Origin: Sphingomonas sp. Leaf20
Lineage (GTDB): Bacteria; Pseudomonadota; Alphaproteobacteria; Sphingomonadales; Sphingomonadaceae
DNA: 64,000 nucleotides
Reading direction: 5' to 3'
Assembly (NCBI RefSeq): GCF_001421535.1
Contig: NZ_LMKN01000001.1
Coordinates: forward strand, 868,001-932,000
Shown: positions 25,889 through 35,249 of the stretch, piece by piece
Layout: each line of letters opens with the position of its first letter
How positions within the stretch are numbered: position 1 is the stretch's first letter
Translations under genes and position numbers: made by a program
Notes under the pieces: generated by a model
What the model was told of the DNA's origin: nothing
The model's database searches: none
The model's input: only the letters and a program-made list of their open reading frames with translations

Positions 25889-28800
25889 TCAGAAGCGGTA
25901 TCGCGCTCCGACCAGATACCGTGCGGATCCTTCCGAAAGGTACCAGAGGTTGCTCTTGTCGCGGCCGTAGGAGCGCACGCCCTCCTCGGTGAGGTTGATC
26001 GCTTCGAACCCGAGCGCGAACCGGGGCGTCAGGTCGAAGTTCACCGAAAGGTCGAGCTGACCATAGGGGGCCGTGAACACCGGATTGCGATCGCCGCCGC
26101 GGTTGATGCCGCTGAGGAACTTGTCGCGCCAGTTGTAGGACATGCGCGCCGAAATGCCGTTCTTGTCGTAGATCAGCGTGGCGTTGGCCGTATCCGACAG
26201 ACCGACCAGTGCGAACGTGTTGACGCTCGGATCGGCGGCGATGTCGATGCCGATATTGCCGCGGACCAGCGTGTAGCTGGCCGCCACGCCGAAGCCCGTA
26301 TCTCCGAGGAAATACTGCCCCGCCAGTTCCACGCCATAGATGTGCGCGTCCTGGTTGTTGATCGGCGTATTCACCGCGAAGTTGAACAGCGGATCCTGCG
26401 CATTGGCGGTGATGTCGTACTGGCCGAGGATCTGATCGACGAACCCCTGGTTCAACGCGCGGCTCTGCGTGTTGTAGTTGGCCGCGAACTGGGCGTTCGT
26501 CGTCGCGACGTTGCCCGCATTCTGCTGCAGCAGCGCCGTGTAGGTGAACAGGTTCACGTCGGTGATGTCCGCGTTGAACGTGCTCGCGAGCTGGTCGCGC
26601 GCGGTGCCCGAGCGCGTCCCCGCGGTGCCCGAAGTGGGATCGCGCAGACCGAACAGGTTGCGGTTGACCACCGTCTGACCGATGAAGTTATGGACCTTCT
26701 TGTTGAAGAAGCCCGCCGACAGGAAGACGTCCTTGCGCGGATACCATTCGAGCGAGACGTCGATATTGTCCGACGACAACGGATCGAGATCGGTATTGTG
26801 CGCGGTGCCGGTGGCGATGCCGCCGATCGCCGTCGGGCGCCCCGGACCGCCGACGTTGGTCGATGCGAACAGGTCGCCGTAGCCGGCGCGTGAGATCGTC
26901 TTGCTGTACGACCCGCGGGCAAAGAGGTTGTCGACGACCTCGAACTTGGCATCCACCGAGGGCAGCCAGTTGCTGTACCCGCCACGCGACGACAAAGTCT
27001 GCCGATCGGCGGTGTTCGCCACGAAGAAGTCGTTGTCGGCCGTCCATACGACCGCGGTCGGCACGGGCTGAAGCGACACCGCGCGCACCTTGGTGTTTTC
27101 GTAGCGGACGCCGGCAACCAGCTGCGCGTTGTGGTCGAACAGCTTGCCGTTCCACGATCCCTGGACATAGCCCGACCAGATATTCTCACGGACACGGTTG
27201 TCGTCGTTCGCGTCGATATTGTCGGCATGGTTCACGCCGTCGTTCGTCACGCCGAGATAATAGTCGTGGAGCGTGTTGTAGAGCTTCGTCGCATCCTGCG
27301 TACGGAACGCCACCAGCGTGTTGGCATCCGGATTCCCGTCGTTGTGCTCGAACTTGCACACGTTGCAGAACTGGAACACCTGACCGGGCGCGAGACGCGC
27401 GACGTCGGGCGGCAGCGAGTTGCCCCAGTCACCCAGGACCTGGCGCGTGTTGTACTGCGTCTGCCGCGTATTCGTGGTGCGATAGTCCGCACCCGCATCG
27501 ACGCGGAGCTGGTCGTTCAGTGCCCATCCGGCGTCGGCGCGCAGTTCCTTGACCCGCTGCGTCTGGTTGGACGCGAACTGACGCTGCACCGCGCTCGACA
27601 GATCGCCGAGATCGATCACGCCGTTGCCATTGCCCTTGATGAAGGACTGGCCGGTCGGCGTCGTGCTGACCGAACCGTCGTTGATGCTGAGCGTCTGCTG
27701 GGGGAAGCCATTCTTGCCCAGCGTCAGCGAATGTGCGGCGACGACCGGCGCGTTGAAGGCGACCGTCGTCGACGTCTGGCCATTGGGATTGTCAGGCGCG
27801 CTGTCCGCCCGACCGATATGACCGTCGATCGCGATCGAGAAGCGGTCGGTCGGCTTCCATTCGATGTTGCCGCCGAAATCGTACAGCTTGTTCTTCTGCG
27901 CACGATACGCCTGCTCGAACGCCTCGTCCTTCACGCCGTTGATCGTTTCGGACAGGAAGCTCGTCGTCGCGATGCCGTTGCTGGCGTCGTCGAACGTGAC
28001 CACGCCGAACGGGCGATTGAACCAGTTGGACTGCGTCGAGCGACGTTCGGACTGGCGCAGCTGCGCATAGAGGCCGTCTGCGGTGAAGGTCAGCGTATCG
28101 GTCGGGCGGAATTGCAGGACGCCCGACCCGTTGATGCGCTCGCGGCTCGCCTCGGAGAAGTGATAGCGCGAGTCGTTCGGCACGGACACCAGGACATTGC
28201 CGTTCGTCGGACGGTTGTTGATCACCGTCTGGCCGTTGACGAAGCCGTTCCCGGGATTGAGGAAGTCGGTCAGCGACCGGATGTTCCAGTTGTCGGGCGC
28301 GACGCTGGAGAAGCTGAAGTTGCGCTTCTGATAGCTGCCGAAGAGCGAAACGCCGAACCGCTGGTTGGGATCGCTCCAGCTGGCGGTACCCGACACCTCG
28401 GGCGTGACCCGCGCACCGCAGTCGAAACAGTCCGACGAGCTGTTGTCGTAGCTGCCCTTGACGCCGAGCGAGCCGAGCAGACCCGTGTCCTTCGAATCGA
28501 GCGGACGACGGCTGACGACGTTCACCGCCGCGCCGATGCCACCCGACGGGATCGCCGCGCGTCCGGTCTTGTAGACCTCGAGCGTCTTGACGCCTTCGGA
28601 CGCGAGGTTGGAAAAGTCGAACGACCGGCCAAAGCCGCCGGCCCCGTCGCCGCCCTGGTCACCGCCCACGGCGACGATGTTCGACGTCGCGAGCTGACGC
28701 CCGTTGAGCGTGACGAGATTATACTGCGCACCGAAGCCGCGCACCGTGACGGTGGAGCCTTCGCCGTTGCGGCGATCGATCGACACGCCGGTGATGCGCT

Positions 28801-29161
28801 GCAGCGATTCGGCGAGATTGGTATTGGCGAACTTGCCGATGTCCTCCGCGCTGATCGCGTCGACGACACCGAAGGAGTCGCGCTTGATCGCGATCGACCG
28901 CTCGAGCGAGGCGCGGACGCCGGTCACGACGATATCGTCGCCGGGGGCCTGGTCGGGCTGCGCATTGGTCGCGGTCGCGCCCGTCTCGGGCTGCGTAGCA
29001 CCGGGCGACGTATCGGCTTGCGGCGTACCCTGCTGGGCCTGTGCCGACGGTGCCGGCACCGGCGCCGTCTGCGCCTGTGCCAGAGTGGGCATCGTCAGCC
29101 CCGCCACCAACGCCAACACCGACGTCGAGCGTGCAAACGCCGTCGGAATAGAACCCCTCAT
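25889..29161 (-). CDS. TonB-dependent receptor of the halogenase/GH3 locus
   Basis: A 1090-residue outer-membrane receptor. Signal peptide (FARSTSVLALVAGLTMPTLA), Gln/Pro/Ala-rich linker, TonB box DDIVVTGVRASL, plug beginning SAEDIGKFANTNLAESLQRI, and a barrel ending in ARYRF. Its length and the plug phrase place it in the receptor subfamily linked to complex-carbohydrate uptake in Caulobacter, Xanthomonas and sphingomonads. The start at 29161 has GGGAGG 6 bases upstream. The palindrome GACATCGATGTC lies 85 bases upstream. It heads a unit with sapC, cupin and halogenase, and follows the GH3 gene on the same strand. Confidence 0.95.
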   Translation of the reverse strand: MRGSIPTAFARSTSVLALVAGLTMPTLAQAQTAPVPAPSAQAQQGTPQADTSPGATQPETGATATNAQPDQAPGDDIVVTGVRASLERSIAIKRDSFGVVDAISAEDIGKFANTNLAESLQRITGVSIDRRNGEGSTVTVRGFGAQYNLVTLNGRQLATSNIVAVGGDQGGDGAGGFGRSFDFSNLASEGVKTLEVYKTGRAAIPSGGIGAAVNVVSRRPLDSKDTGLLGSLGVKGSYDNSSSDCFDCGARVTPEVSGTASWSDPNQRFGVSLFGSYQKRNFSFSSVAPDNWNIRSLTDFLNPGNGFVNGQTVINNRPTNGNVLVSVPNDSRYHFSEASRERINGSGVLQFRPTDTLTFTADGLYAQLRQSERRSTQSNWFNRPFGVVTFDDASNGIATTSFLSETINGVKDEAFEQAYRAQKNKLYDFGGNIEWKPTDRFSIAIDGHIGRADSAPDNPNGQTSTTVAFNAPVVAAHSLTLGKNGFPQQTLSINDGSVSTTPTGQSFIKGNGNGVIDLGDLSSAVQRQFASNQTQRVKELRADAGWALNDQLRVDAGADYRTTNTRQTQYNTRQVLGDWGNSLPPDVARLAPGQVFQFCNVCKFEHNDGNPDANTLVAFRTQDATKLYNTLHDYYLGVTNDGVNHADNIDANDDNRVRENIWSGYVQGSWNGKLFDHNAQLVAGVRYENTKVRAVSLQPVPTAVVWTADNDFFVANTADRQTLSSRGGYSNWLPSVDAKFEVVDNLFARGSYSKTISRAGYGDLFASTNVGGPGRPTAIGGIATGTAHNTDLDPLSSDNIDVSLEWYPRKDVFLSAGFFNKKVHNFIGQTVVNRNLFGLRDPTSGTAGTRSGTARDQLASTFNADITDVNLFTYTALLQQNAGNVATTNAQFAANYNTQSRALNQGFVDQILGQYDITANAQDPLFNFAVNTPINNQDAHIYGVELAGQYFLGDTGFGVAASYTLVRGNIGIDIAADPSVNTFALVGLSDTANATLIYDKNGISARMSYNWRDKFLSGINRGGDRNPVFTAPYGQLDLSVNFDLTPRFALGFEAINLTEEGVRSYGRDKSNLWYLSEGSARYLVGARYRF

Positions 29162-29245
29162 ACTCATCCTCCCTGACCGGCAAGTCCCTGCCGGCGTGTG
29201 ACTTTTGGCGGTGTAATCCCGCGTTCCTCGACCGTGCTTTCGCCC

Positions 29246-29257
29246 GACATCGATGTC
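29246..29257. promoter_or_regulatory. Putative LacI operator, receptor promoter
   Basis: The perfect palindrome GACATCGATGTC lies in the gap between the GH3 stop and the receptor start. The 17-base context CCGACATCGATGTCAAT is identical at 31692-31708, the other regulated promoter of the locus. The shape and the central CG fit LacI-family operators. Confidence 0.7.
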
Positions 29258-29299
29258 AATCAATGCGTGACATCAAGGCCTTTCGCGCGCGGATTTGCC

Positions 29300-31633
29300 T
29301 CAAGGTGTGTCAAATGCAGCACGCGCCGATGCAAGCCGACGGTCCGTCAGGTTGACCCTGCCCGCAGCGACCGTCGTCTCTGCGTCGGTTGCGAGCGTCA
29401 GCGCATAGGCGCCGCCCCTCAGGCGCCAGCCGGCGGCGTCCCACCGCGCCAGCGCGCGTGGATCGGCGGTGATCGTCACGCTTCTGGTCTCGCCGGCTGC
29501 CAGCGTCTGGCGGGACCAGCCGACCAGCCGCGGCGCGCCGCCGTCCGGCAGCGTTGCGTAGAGCTGCGGTACCGCGACGCCCGTCCGCGCGGTCCGATTG
29601 GTAACGACGAACGTCACGCTGGCATTGGCCCCGCCCGAGAACCGTGGGTTGCCGATCCGGGTGCTGGCATAGCTCAGCCCGAAGCCGAACGGGAACAGCG
29701 GCGAGTCCTTGCGCGTGGCGTACCATCGATACCCGACGTTCGCCCCCTCCTGATAGGTGACCGGATAGGCCGGCAGCAGGCCGGCGTCGCCGGCACCGGC
29801 ATTGGCCGAGGCATCGTTGCTCGTCGCGCCGGTCGGCGATGTGACCGGCCGGGGGCGAGGAAGCTGCTCGATGGTCCGCGGGAAGCTGATCGGCAGACGA
29901 CCCGATGCATCGACCTCGCCGAACAGGACGCGCGCGATCGCCTCGCCGCCACGCTGGCCCGGATACCAGGCTTCGACGATCGCCGGCACGCGCGTCGCCC
30001 ACGGCATCAGGACCGGTCCACCGGTCTCCAGCACGACGATGGTGCGTCGGTTGGCGGCGGCGACCGCGTCGATCACCGCATCCTGGTTATCGGGAAGCGA
30101 AAGCGATGGCGCATCCTGCGCCTCGGTCTGCCAGTGCGTTGCAAAGACGATTGCGAGGTCGGCGGCGCGCGCCGCCTTGGCGGCGGCGGCGGGGTCGGTG
30201 CCGTCGACGAACGTCACCGTCGCGTTGGGGGCCAGCGCCCTGATGGCCCGAAGCGGCGATGACGAATGATAGGTAATTCGCGCGAACGACGCGGCCGCGC
30301 CGCTCTTGAGCGGGATCTCGATCGGCACGCCGCCGACCGAGCGGACCTGCGACGAGCCGCCCCCCGACAGCACGCCGACATCGGCATGCCCGCCAATGAC
30401 CACGATCGATCGCGCCGTCCTGGCGAGCGGCAACAGGCCGTTCTCATTCCTCAGCAGGACGATCCCGGCCTCGGCGGCACGCTGTGCGACCTCGGCGTTC
30501 GTGGCATAGTCGATCGGCTGGGCGGACAGGGGCGTGGGATGGTCGTAAAGCCCGCTCGCGATGACGCCGGTCAGGATGCGGCGGACCATGTCGTCGAGCC
30601 GTGCCGTCGAGACCCGCCCGGCAGCGACGGCGTCGGCAAGCGGCGTGCCGAAATAGACCTTGGCATCGAGTTCCTGACCCGATTCCTGATCGAGCCCTGC
30701 GTTGGCGGCCTTCTCGGTGGAATGGACGGCACCCCAGTCGGACATGACGAACCCCGGATATTTCCAGTCGCCGCGCAGGACGTCGGTCAGCAGACGCTTG
30801 TTCTCGCACGCATAGTCACCGTCGATGCGATTGTATGCGCACATGACCGAAGCCGGCTTCCCGTCCGCGATCGCGATCTCGAACGCCAGCAGGTCGCTTT
30901 CCCGCAGCGCGGTCGGATCGATCCGCGCGTCGAGCACGGCGCGCCCGGTCTCCTGGCTGTTCAGGACGAAATGCTTGATCGTCGAGACGATATGGTTCGA
31001 CTGGACGCCCCGGATCGACGCCGCGCCCATCACGCCCGTCAGCAGCGGATCTTCGCCGAGATATTCGAAGTTCCGCCCGTTCCAGGCATCGCGCGTCAGG
31101 TTCACGCCGCCGGCCAGCAACACGTTGAAGGTCTTCGCGCGCGCTTCGCTGCCGATCATCGCGCCCCCGGCATAGGCGATGGCGGGATCGAAACTGGCGG
31201 CGGTGGCAAGGCTCGCGGGCAGCGCGGTGGCCACGTCGCCCTTGCGCTGCTCGACCTGGTTGGCGACGCCCAGCGACGCATCGCTCTCGCGCAACGTCGG
31301 TACGCCCAGACGTGGGACACCGGGTACGTAACCCGCGGACGGGATCATGTCGGCGGTTGCCAGCTTCGCCATCGGCGGGAATATGCCGTGAACATAACGC
31401 AGCTTTTCGGCGCTGGTCATCGCCTTCACCAGAGCGTCCGCGCGGTCCGCAGCGGTCCTGGTGGTGTCGCGCCAGATCTCGGCCGTGCGGGCAGCCGGTA
31501 CGCCGGCGGTCCTTGACGCCGACGCCTGTGCGGACCCCGCCACCGGCAGCGGCACCGGCAGCGTCTGTGCCGAAAGCGCGATCGGCGCGACGCTCATCAG
31601 CGCGCAGGCGATCCGCGGAAATCGGGTGCTCAT
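29300..31633 (-). CDS. Glycoside hydrolase family 3 (beta-glucosidase/xylosidase type)
   Basis: A 777-residue exported GH3 enzyme. Signal peptide (IACALMSVAPIALSAQ). The N-terminal TIM-barrel contains SIRGVQSNHIVSTIKHFVLN and the nucleophile motif FVMSDWGAVHS. The (alpha/beta)6 domain (about residues 385-590) includes GIVLLRNENGLLPL and AIVFATHWQTEAQD. A C-terminal fibronectin-III-like domain begins near FGFGLSYAST. The nucleophile Asp is present, so it should be active on a beta-linked gluco- or xylo-oligosaccharide; the exact sugar cannot be told. GGAGG precedes the ATG. It is divergent from the sugar transporter gene, with the shared operator between them. Confidence 0.93.
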   Translation of the reverse strand: MSTRFPRIACALMSVAPIALSAQTLPVPLPVAGSAQASASRTAGVPAARTAEIWRDTTRTAADRADALVKAMTSAEKLRYVHGIFPPMAKLATADMIPSAGYVPGVPRLGVPTLRESDASLGVANQVEQRKGDVATALPASLATAASFDPAIAYAGGAMIGSEARAKTFNVLLAGGVNLTRDAWNGRNFEYLGEDPLLTGVMGAASIRGVQSNHIVSTIKHFVLNSQETGRAVLDARIDPTALRESDLLAFEIAIADGKPASVMCAYNRIDGDYACENKRLLTDVLRGDWKYPGFVMSDWGAVHSTEKAANAGLDQESGQELDAKVYFGTPLADAVAAGRVSTARLDDMVRRILTGVIASGLYDHPTPLSAQPIDYATNAEVAQRAAEAGIVLLRNENGLLPLARTARSIVVIGGHADVGVLSGGGSSQVRSVGGVPIEIPLKSGAAASFARITYHSSSPLRAIRALAPNATVTFVDGTDPAAAAKAARAADLAIVFATHWQTEAQDAPSLSLPDNQDAVIDAVAAANRRTIVVLETGGPVLMPWATRVPAIVEAWYPGQRGGEAIARVLFGEVDASGRLPISFPRTIEQLPRPRPVTSPTGATSNDASANAGAGDAGLLPAYPVTYQEGANVGYRWYATRKDSPLFPFGFGLSYASTRIGNPRFSGGANASVTFVVTNRTARTGVAVPQLYATLPDGGAPRLVGWSRQTLAAGETRSVTITADPRALARWDAAGWRLRGGAYALTLATDAETTVAAGRVNLTDRRLASARAAFDTP

Positions 31634-31693
31634 CTTAAATATCCTCCCATGCCGCGTCTTCCCGAGCGGCTTGGCGGCGTGATCGCCAAGTCC

Positions 31694-31705
31694 GACATCG
31701 ATGTC
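31694..31705. promoter_or_regulatory. Putative LacI operator between divergent GH3 and transporter genes
   Basis: A second exact copy of GACATCGATGTC, placed about 60 bases from each of the two divergent start codons, so one site can control both. It shares 17 identical bases with the site at 29246-29257. Confidence 0.7.
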
Positions 31706-31767
31706 AATGCGAAGCGCGCGGCCATGGTCGCACGTTGCGCAGCAGCGCCGCCTTGCTAGGATGAGGC

Positions 31768-33009
31768 GTGACCACCATCAGCATGCCCCTTGCGCCCACG
31801 ACCAGCGAACAGCGCGCGACGCTGCTGTTCCGGCTCTGTATCGGCGTCTATTTCCTCGGCGGCTTTCTCAACTCGCTCGTCGGGCTGCTCGTCCCCCGGT
31901 TGCGGATGATCGAAGGGCTGAACCACACGCGCTCGCTGCTGGTGCAGTCGGCGTTCCATTCGAGCTATCTCCTCTTCGCCGTACCGATCACCGCGCTGGT
32001 CGTGAAGTTCGGCTACATGCGCAGCATCGCAGCGGGACTGGTCGTCATTGCGCTCGGGTGCGGCCTGCTGGCCGTATCGCTCGGGTCGCTCGGCTACACG
32101 ATGGTTCTGCTCGCGCTCCTCGCGCTCGCGGGCGGCGTTACCTTTCTGCAGATCGCCGCCAACATCGTCGTGCCCGTGGTCGAACCGGTACGCCGCGCGG
32201 TCTCGCGACTGACGTTGCTGCAAGGCTTCAACTCGCTTGGTACCGTGCTTGCGTCGCTGGCGGGATCGACGCTGCTGCTCGGGACGGGTCGGCAGCGGCC
32301 CGGCGCGCTGGCCGAGCACATACGCGTCGTTCTGCCGTTCCTTGCGGTCGCGCTGGTCGCGCTGGCGTTGGCCGCCGCCTTTATCGGCCGACGCGATCTG
32401 CTGCGCGCATCCTCGAGCCCGCGTCGCGTGCCGCTCTCGGGGATCGTCGGCGTGCTGTCGAACCGGCGATTGCTGGCGGGTGGCGGTGCGATGTTCGCCT
32501 ATGTCGGTGCCGAGGTCACGATCGGCACGCTGCTCGTCGAATATCTGGCGATGCCCGGCATCCTGAACGTGTCGCCGGTAGCGGCGGGGCAACTCGTCGG
32601 TCTGTACTGGACAGGGGCGCTCGTCGGCCGATTGGTGGGCGCCCGTTATCTCACCCGCTACGGCGCGCCGACGATGCTGCTCGGCTGCGCGGTCGCCGCC
32701 GTCGCGCTCGTGGCGATCGCGATCGGCCTGCACGGGCCGGTGGCCGCCGCGGCGCTGCTCGCAGTCGGGCTGTGCAACGCGATCATGTATCCGACGATCT
32801 TCGCGCTCTCGCTGCCCGATGATCATTCCACCGCGACCTATGCGTCGATGCTGTTGTGCATGGTGGTCGTCGGTGGCGCGATCATCCCGTTGCTGACCGG
32901 CGTTGTCGCGGACGCGGTCGGCCTGACGCTGTCCTTCCTGCTCCCGGGCGCATGCTACATCGTCATCGCGGCGTTCGCGTGGTGGCGGCAGCGAACATGG
33001 GCTTTGTGA
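31768..33009 (+). CDS. Sugar MFS transporter (FucP/GluP-like)
   Basis: A 413-residue inner-membrane permease with twelve predicted helices, resembling the FucP/GluP sugar:proton symporters (FLGGFLNSLVGLLVPRLR in helix 1; LTLLQGFNSLGTVLASLAGS; ALLAVGLCNAIMYPTIFALS). It would bring the sugar released by the GH3 enzyme into the cytoplasm. I used the GTG at 31768 with AGGATGAGG upstream; an ATG five codons later is possible. The LacI gene starts 5 bases after its stop, so the two form one transcript. Confidence 0.88.
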   Translation: MTTISMPLAPTTSEQRATLLFRLCIGVYFLGGFLNSLVGLLVPRLRMIEGLNHTRSLLVQSAFHSSYLLFAVPITALVVKFGYMRSIAAGLVVIALGCGLLAVSLGSLGYTMVLLALLALAGGVTFLQIAANIVVPVVEPVRRAVSRLTLLQGFNSLGTVLASLAGSTLLLGTGRQRPGALAEHIRVVLPFLAVALVALALAAAFIGRRDLLRASSSPRRVPLSGIVGVLSNRRLLAGGGAMFAYVGAEVTIGTLLVEYLAMPGILNVSPVAAGQLVGLYWTGALVGRLVGARYLTRYGAPTMLLGCAVAAVALVAIAIGLHGPVAAAALLAVGLCNAIMYPTIFALSLPDDHSTATYASMLLCMVVVGGAIIPLLTGVVADAVGLTLSFLLPGACYIVIAAFAWWRQRTWAL

Positions 33010-33013
33010 TAGG

Positions 33014-34033
33014 ATGATGCCGCCGGTCACCATCAAGGATGTCGCGCGCGCTGCAGGCGTGTCGCCCAAGACCGTTTCGCGCGTGATGAACGCGGAGGCG
33101 CATGTCCGCCCGGCGGTACGCGATCATGTCCTGCGCGTCGTCGCGGAACTCGACTATCGCCCGAACGCCTACGCGCGCAGCCTGTCGAGCTCGCGATCCT
33201 ACCTCATCGGATTGTTCTTCGACGATCCGGCATCGGGATACGCCGCCGACGTCCAGATCGGCGCGATGGCCCGCTGTCGCCATCATGGCTATCATCTCAT
33301 CGTCGAACGGATCGACCGCGGCGGCTCGGGCGCGCTCGACGAGGTATCGCGCATGGTGCAGGCCCTGCAACTCGCCGGGGTCATTCTCACCCCGCCAATC
33401 TGCGACTGGGCGGAGCTCACCGATCTGCTCGATCAGCGCGGGATCCCGGTGGTGAAGCTGAATGCATCACGAACCGACACGTCTGCTGCGGTAATCCACA
33501 TCGACGATTATCAGGCCGCGCGCGACATGACCGATCATCTCATCGCGCTCGGGCACCGCGACATTGCGTTTGTTCAGGGCATAGCGTCACACGATGCGGC
33601 CGGCAAAAGGCTCGCGGGCTTCAGCGACGCGATGCATTGCGCGGGGATCCGCGTCAGGGATGGCTGGGTTCAGAGCGGTGACTTCAGCTTCCGGTCGGGC
33701 ATGGCGGCCGGCGACGCGATCCTGTCGACCGACGACCGTCCCAGCGCCGTGTTTGCCGCCAATGACGAGATGGCGCTGGGTGTTCTGGTCAGCGCCGCGC
33801 GGAGGAATATTGCAGTCCCCGGGGCGCTGTCCGTCGTCGGCTTCGACGATGCACCGATTTCGCGGATGGCATGGCCTCAGCTGACGACCATCCACCAGCC
33901 CAATGCGGTTCTCGCAAGCGCGGCGATCGATATCCTGACCGACCCCTCGTACCGACAGGCCGACGACCGCGCCGCGCGATCGGTTCAGGTGCCCTATACC
34001 TTTATCGCCCGTTCAAGCTCGGGACCGGCCTGA
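33014..34033 (+). CDS. LacI-family transcriptional regulator of the GH3/receptor locus
   Basis: A 339-residue regulator. The HTH is TIKDVARAAGVSPKTVSRVMN (read in parts, residues 6-26), with hinge region YRPNAYARSLSS. The sugar-binding periplasmic-protein-like domain (about 62-335) includes GLFFDDPASGY and VFAANDEMALGV and ends VPYTFIARSSSG. It is expected to repress, or sometimes activate, the locus and to be released by a sugar from the GH3 pathway. The palindromes at 29246 and 31694 are its likely binding sites. It is co-transcribed with the sugar transporter. Confidence 0.92.
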   Translation: MMPPVTIKDVARAAGVSPKTVSRVMNAEAHVRPAVRDHVLRVVAELDYRPNAYARSLSSSRSYLIGLFFDDPASGYAADVQIGAMARCRHHGYHLIVERIDRGGSGALDEVSRMVQALQLAGVILTPPICDWAELTDLLDQRGIPVVKLNASRTDTSAAVIHIDDYQAARDMTDHLIALGHRDIAFVQGIASHDAAGKRLAGFSDAMHCAGIRVRDGWVQSGDFSFRSGMAAGDAILSTDDRPSAVFAANDEMALGVLVSAARRNIAVPGALSVVGFDDAPISRMAWPQLTTIHQPNAVLASAAIDILTDPSYRQADDRAARSVQVPYTFIARSSSGPA

Positions 34034-34188
34034 CGCGCGGAGACCTTTGGCCAGCGCACCCAGTATTGCGATGGCCTCAGCCTGCAACTGAACGTGCCGA
34101 TCATCAGCGGTAATTCACGCACGCGATGCCTCGCCTGCGCGTGGGCACCCTGAAGCGGAGTCCGGCAACACAGGTCAGCAGCGGGTGG

Positions 34189-34279
34189 TGGCGGAGCGGG
34201 AGGGATTCGAACCCTCGATACGCTTTTGACGTATACTCACTTTCCAGGCGAGCGCCTTCGACCACTCGGCCACCGCTCC
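34189..34279 (-). tRNA. tRNA-Ser (anticodon GGA)
   Basis: A 91-base class II tRNA with acceptor arms GGAGCGG/CCGCTCC, discriminator G and encoded CCA. The anticodon loop is CTGGAAA closed by a CTCGC/GTGAG stem, giving anticodon GGA (reads UCC/UCU). A long variable arm (TATACG...CGTATC-like) and the T-loop GGTTCGAATCC are present. No integrase or duplicated end is seen next to it. Confidence 0.95.
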
Positions 34280-34367
34280 GCATTGCTCTGGAACGCGCCT
34301 GCTAGAGCGGGTTTGGCCGCGGTGCAAGCGATTGCGTGATGCGGCGCACTCGGGCAGTCTCACAGCG

Positions 34368-35249
34368 ATGATCACCGCCCTCCCCGCCGCCCTTCTCGCC
34401 GCCGCCCTAGCCCAGGCCGCCCCAACGCCGCCGCCTGCCCCGCCGCTGCCGTCCGATCCGGTCGCGGCGGACTGGGTCGCGGTGCCTGATGACGAGATCC
34501 TCGTCTTCACGCTGGCGAACGGGCACGGCTTCACGCTCCGGCTCGCCCCCGCCTATGCGCCCGCGCATGTCGCCAACATCCGCGCGCTCGCCCGCGCGCG
34601 CTGGTGGGACACCGCGACCAGCGTCTACCGCGTGCAGGACAATTACGTCGCGCAATGGGGCGACGCGACCGAGAAGAAGCCGCTCGTCCCCGGCGTCGCG
34701 GACGGGATCGCCGCCGAATATGACATGGCCGGGCCGACCGCGGTCGCACGGCTCTCGAAGCGCGATCCCTATGCGCAATGGGCGGGGTACAGCGCGGATG
34801 GCTGGCCGCTCGCCGGGTCGGGCGCGCGGCAATGGCTGCCGCATTGCTACGGGATGGTCGGCGTCGCGCGCGATCTGGCGCCGAGCGTCGGCAGCGGCGC
34901 CGAGCTCTACACCGTCATCGGCCATGCGCCGCGCGCGCTCGACCGCAACATCGCGGTCGTCGGACGCGTCGTCGACGGGATCGAGTGGCTGTCGTCGCTG
35001 CCGCGCGGGACGGGCGAGCTCGGCTTCTACGCCACCCCCGCCGAGCGCAGCCCGATCGTCTCGGCGCGGCTCGCGAGCGACCTTCCCGCCGCCACCCGCC
35101 CGCATTTCCAGTACCGCGCGACGCGCAACCCGCGCTTCACCGCGTGGATCGCGGGGCGCGAGAACCGGACGCCGCCCTTCTTCACGGTGCCGGCGGGCGG
35201 TGCGGACATCTGCAACGCGCTCCCGCCGGTCCGTCGCACGCCGGGCTAG
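34368..35249 (+). CDS. Periplasmic cyclophilin-type peptidyl-prolyl isomerase
   Basis: A 293-residue protein with a signal peptide (LPAALLAAALAQAAP) and a cyclophilin domain (about residues 45-230). Recognisable parts are LRLAPAYAPAHVANIRALAR, YRVQDNYVAQWGD and the GMVGVARDLAPSVGSGAELYTVIG region; the catalytic Arg equivalent is in VYRVQDNYVAQWG. It would assist folding of secreted proteins. The ATG at 34368 begins the signal peptide; upstream codons do not. Its stop TAG overlaps the convergent stop of the 3-hydroxyisobutyrate dehydrogenase gene (CTAG). Confidence 0.85.
   Translation: MITALPAALLAAALAQAAPTPPPAPPLPSDPVAADWVAVPDDEILVFTLANGHGFTLRLAPAYAPAHVANIRALARARWWDTATSVYRVQDNYVAQWGDATEKKPLVPGVADGIAAEYDMAGPTAVARLSKRDPYAQWAGYSADGWPLAGSGARQWLPHCYGMVGVARDLAPSVGSGAELYTVIGHAPRALDRNIAVVGRVVDGIEWLSSLPRGTGELGFYATPAERSPIVSARLASDLPAATRPHFQYRATRNPRFTAWIAGRENRTPPFFTVPAGGADICNALPPVRRTPG

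Noticed and set aside
34189..34279. tRNA-Ser as an integration site for a mobile island
   Set aside because: No integrase gene and no direct repeat of the tRNA end was seen on either side.
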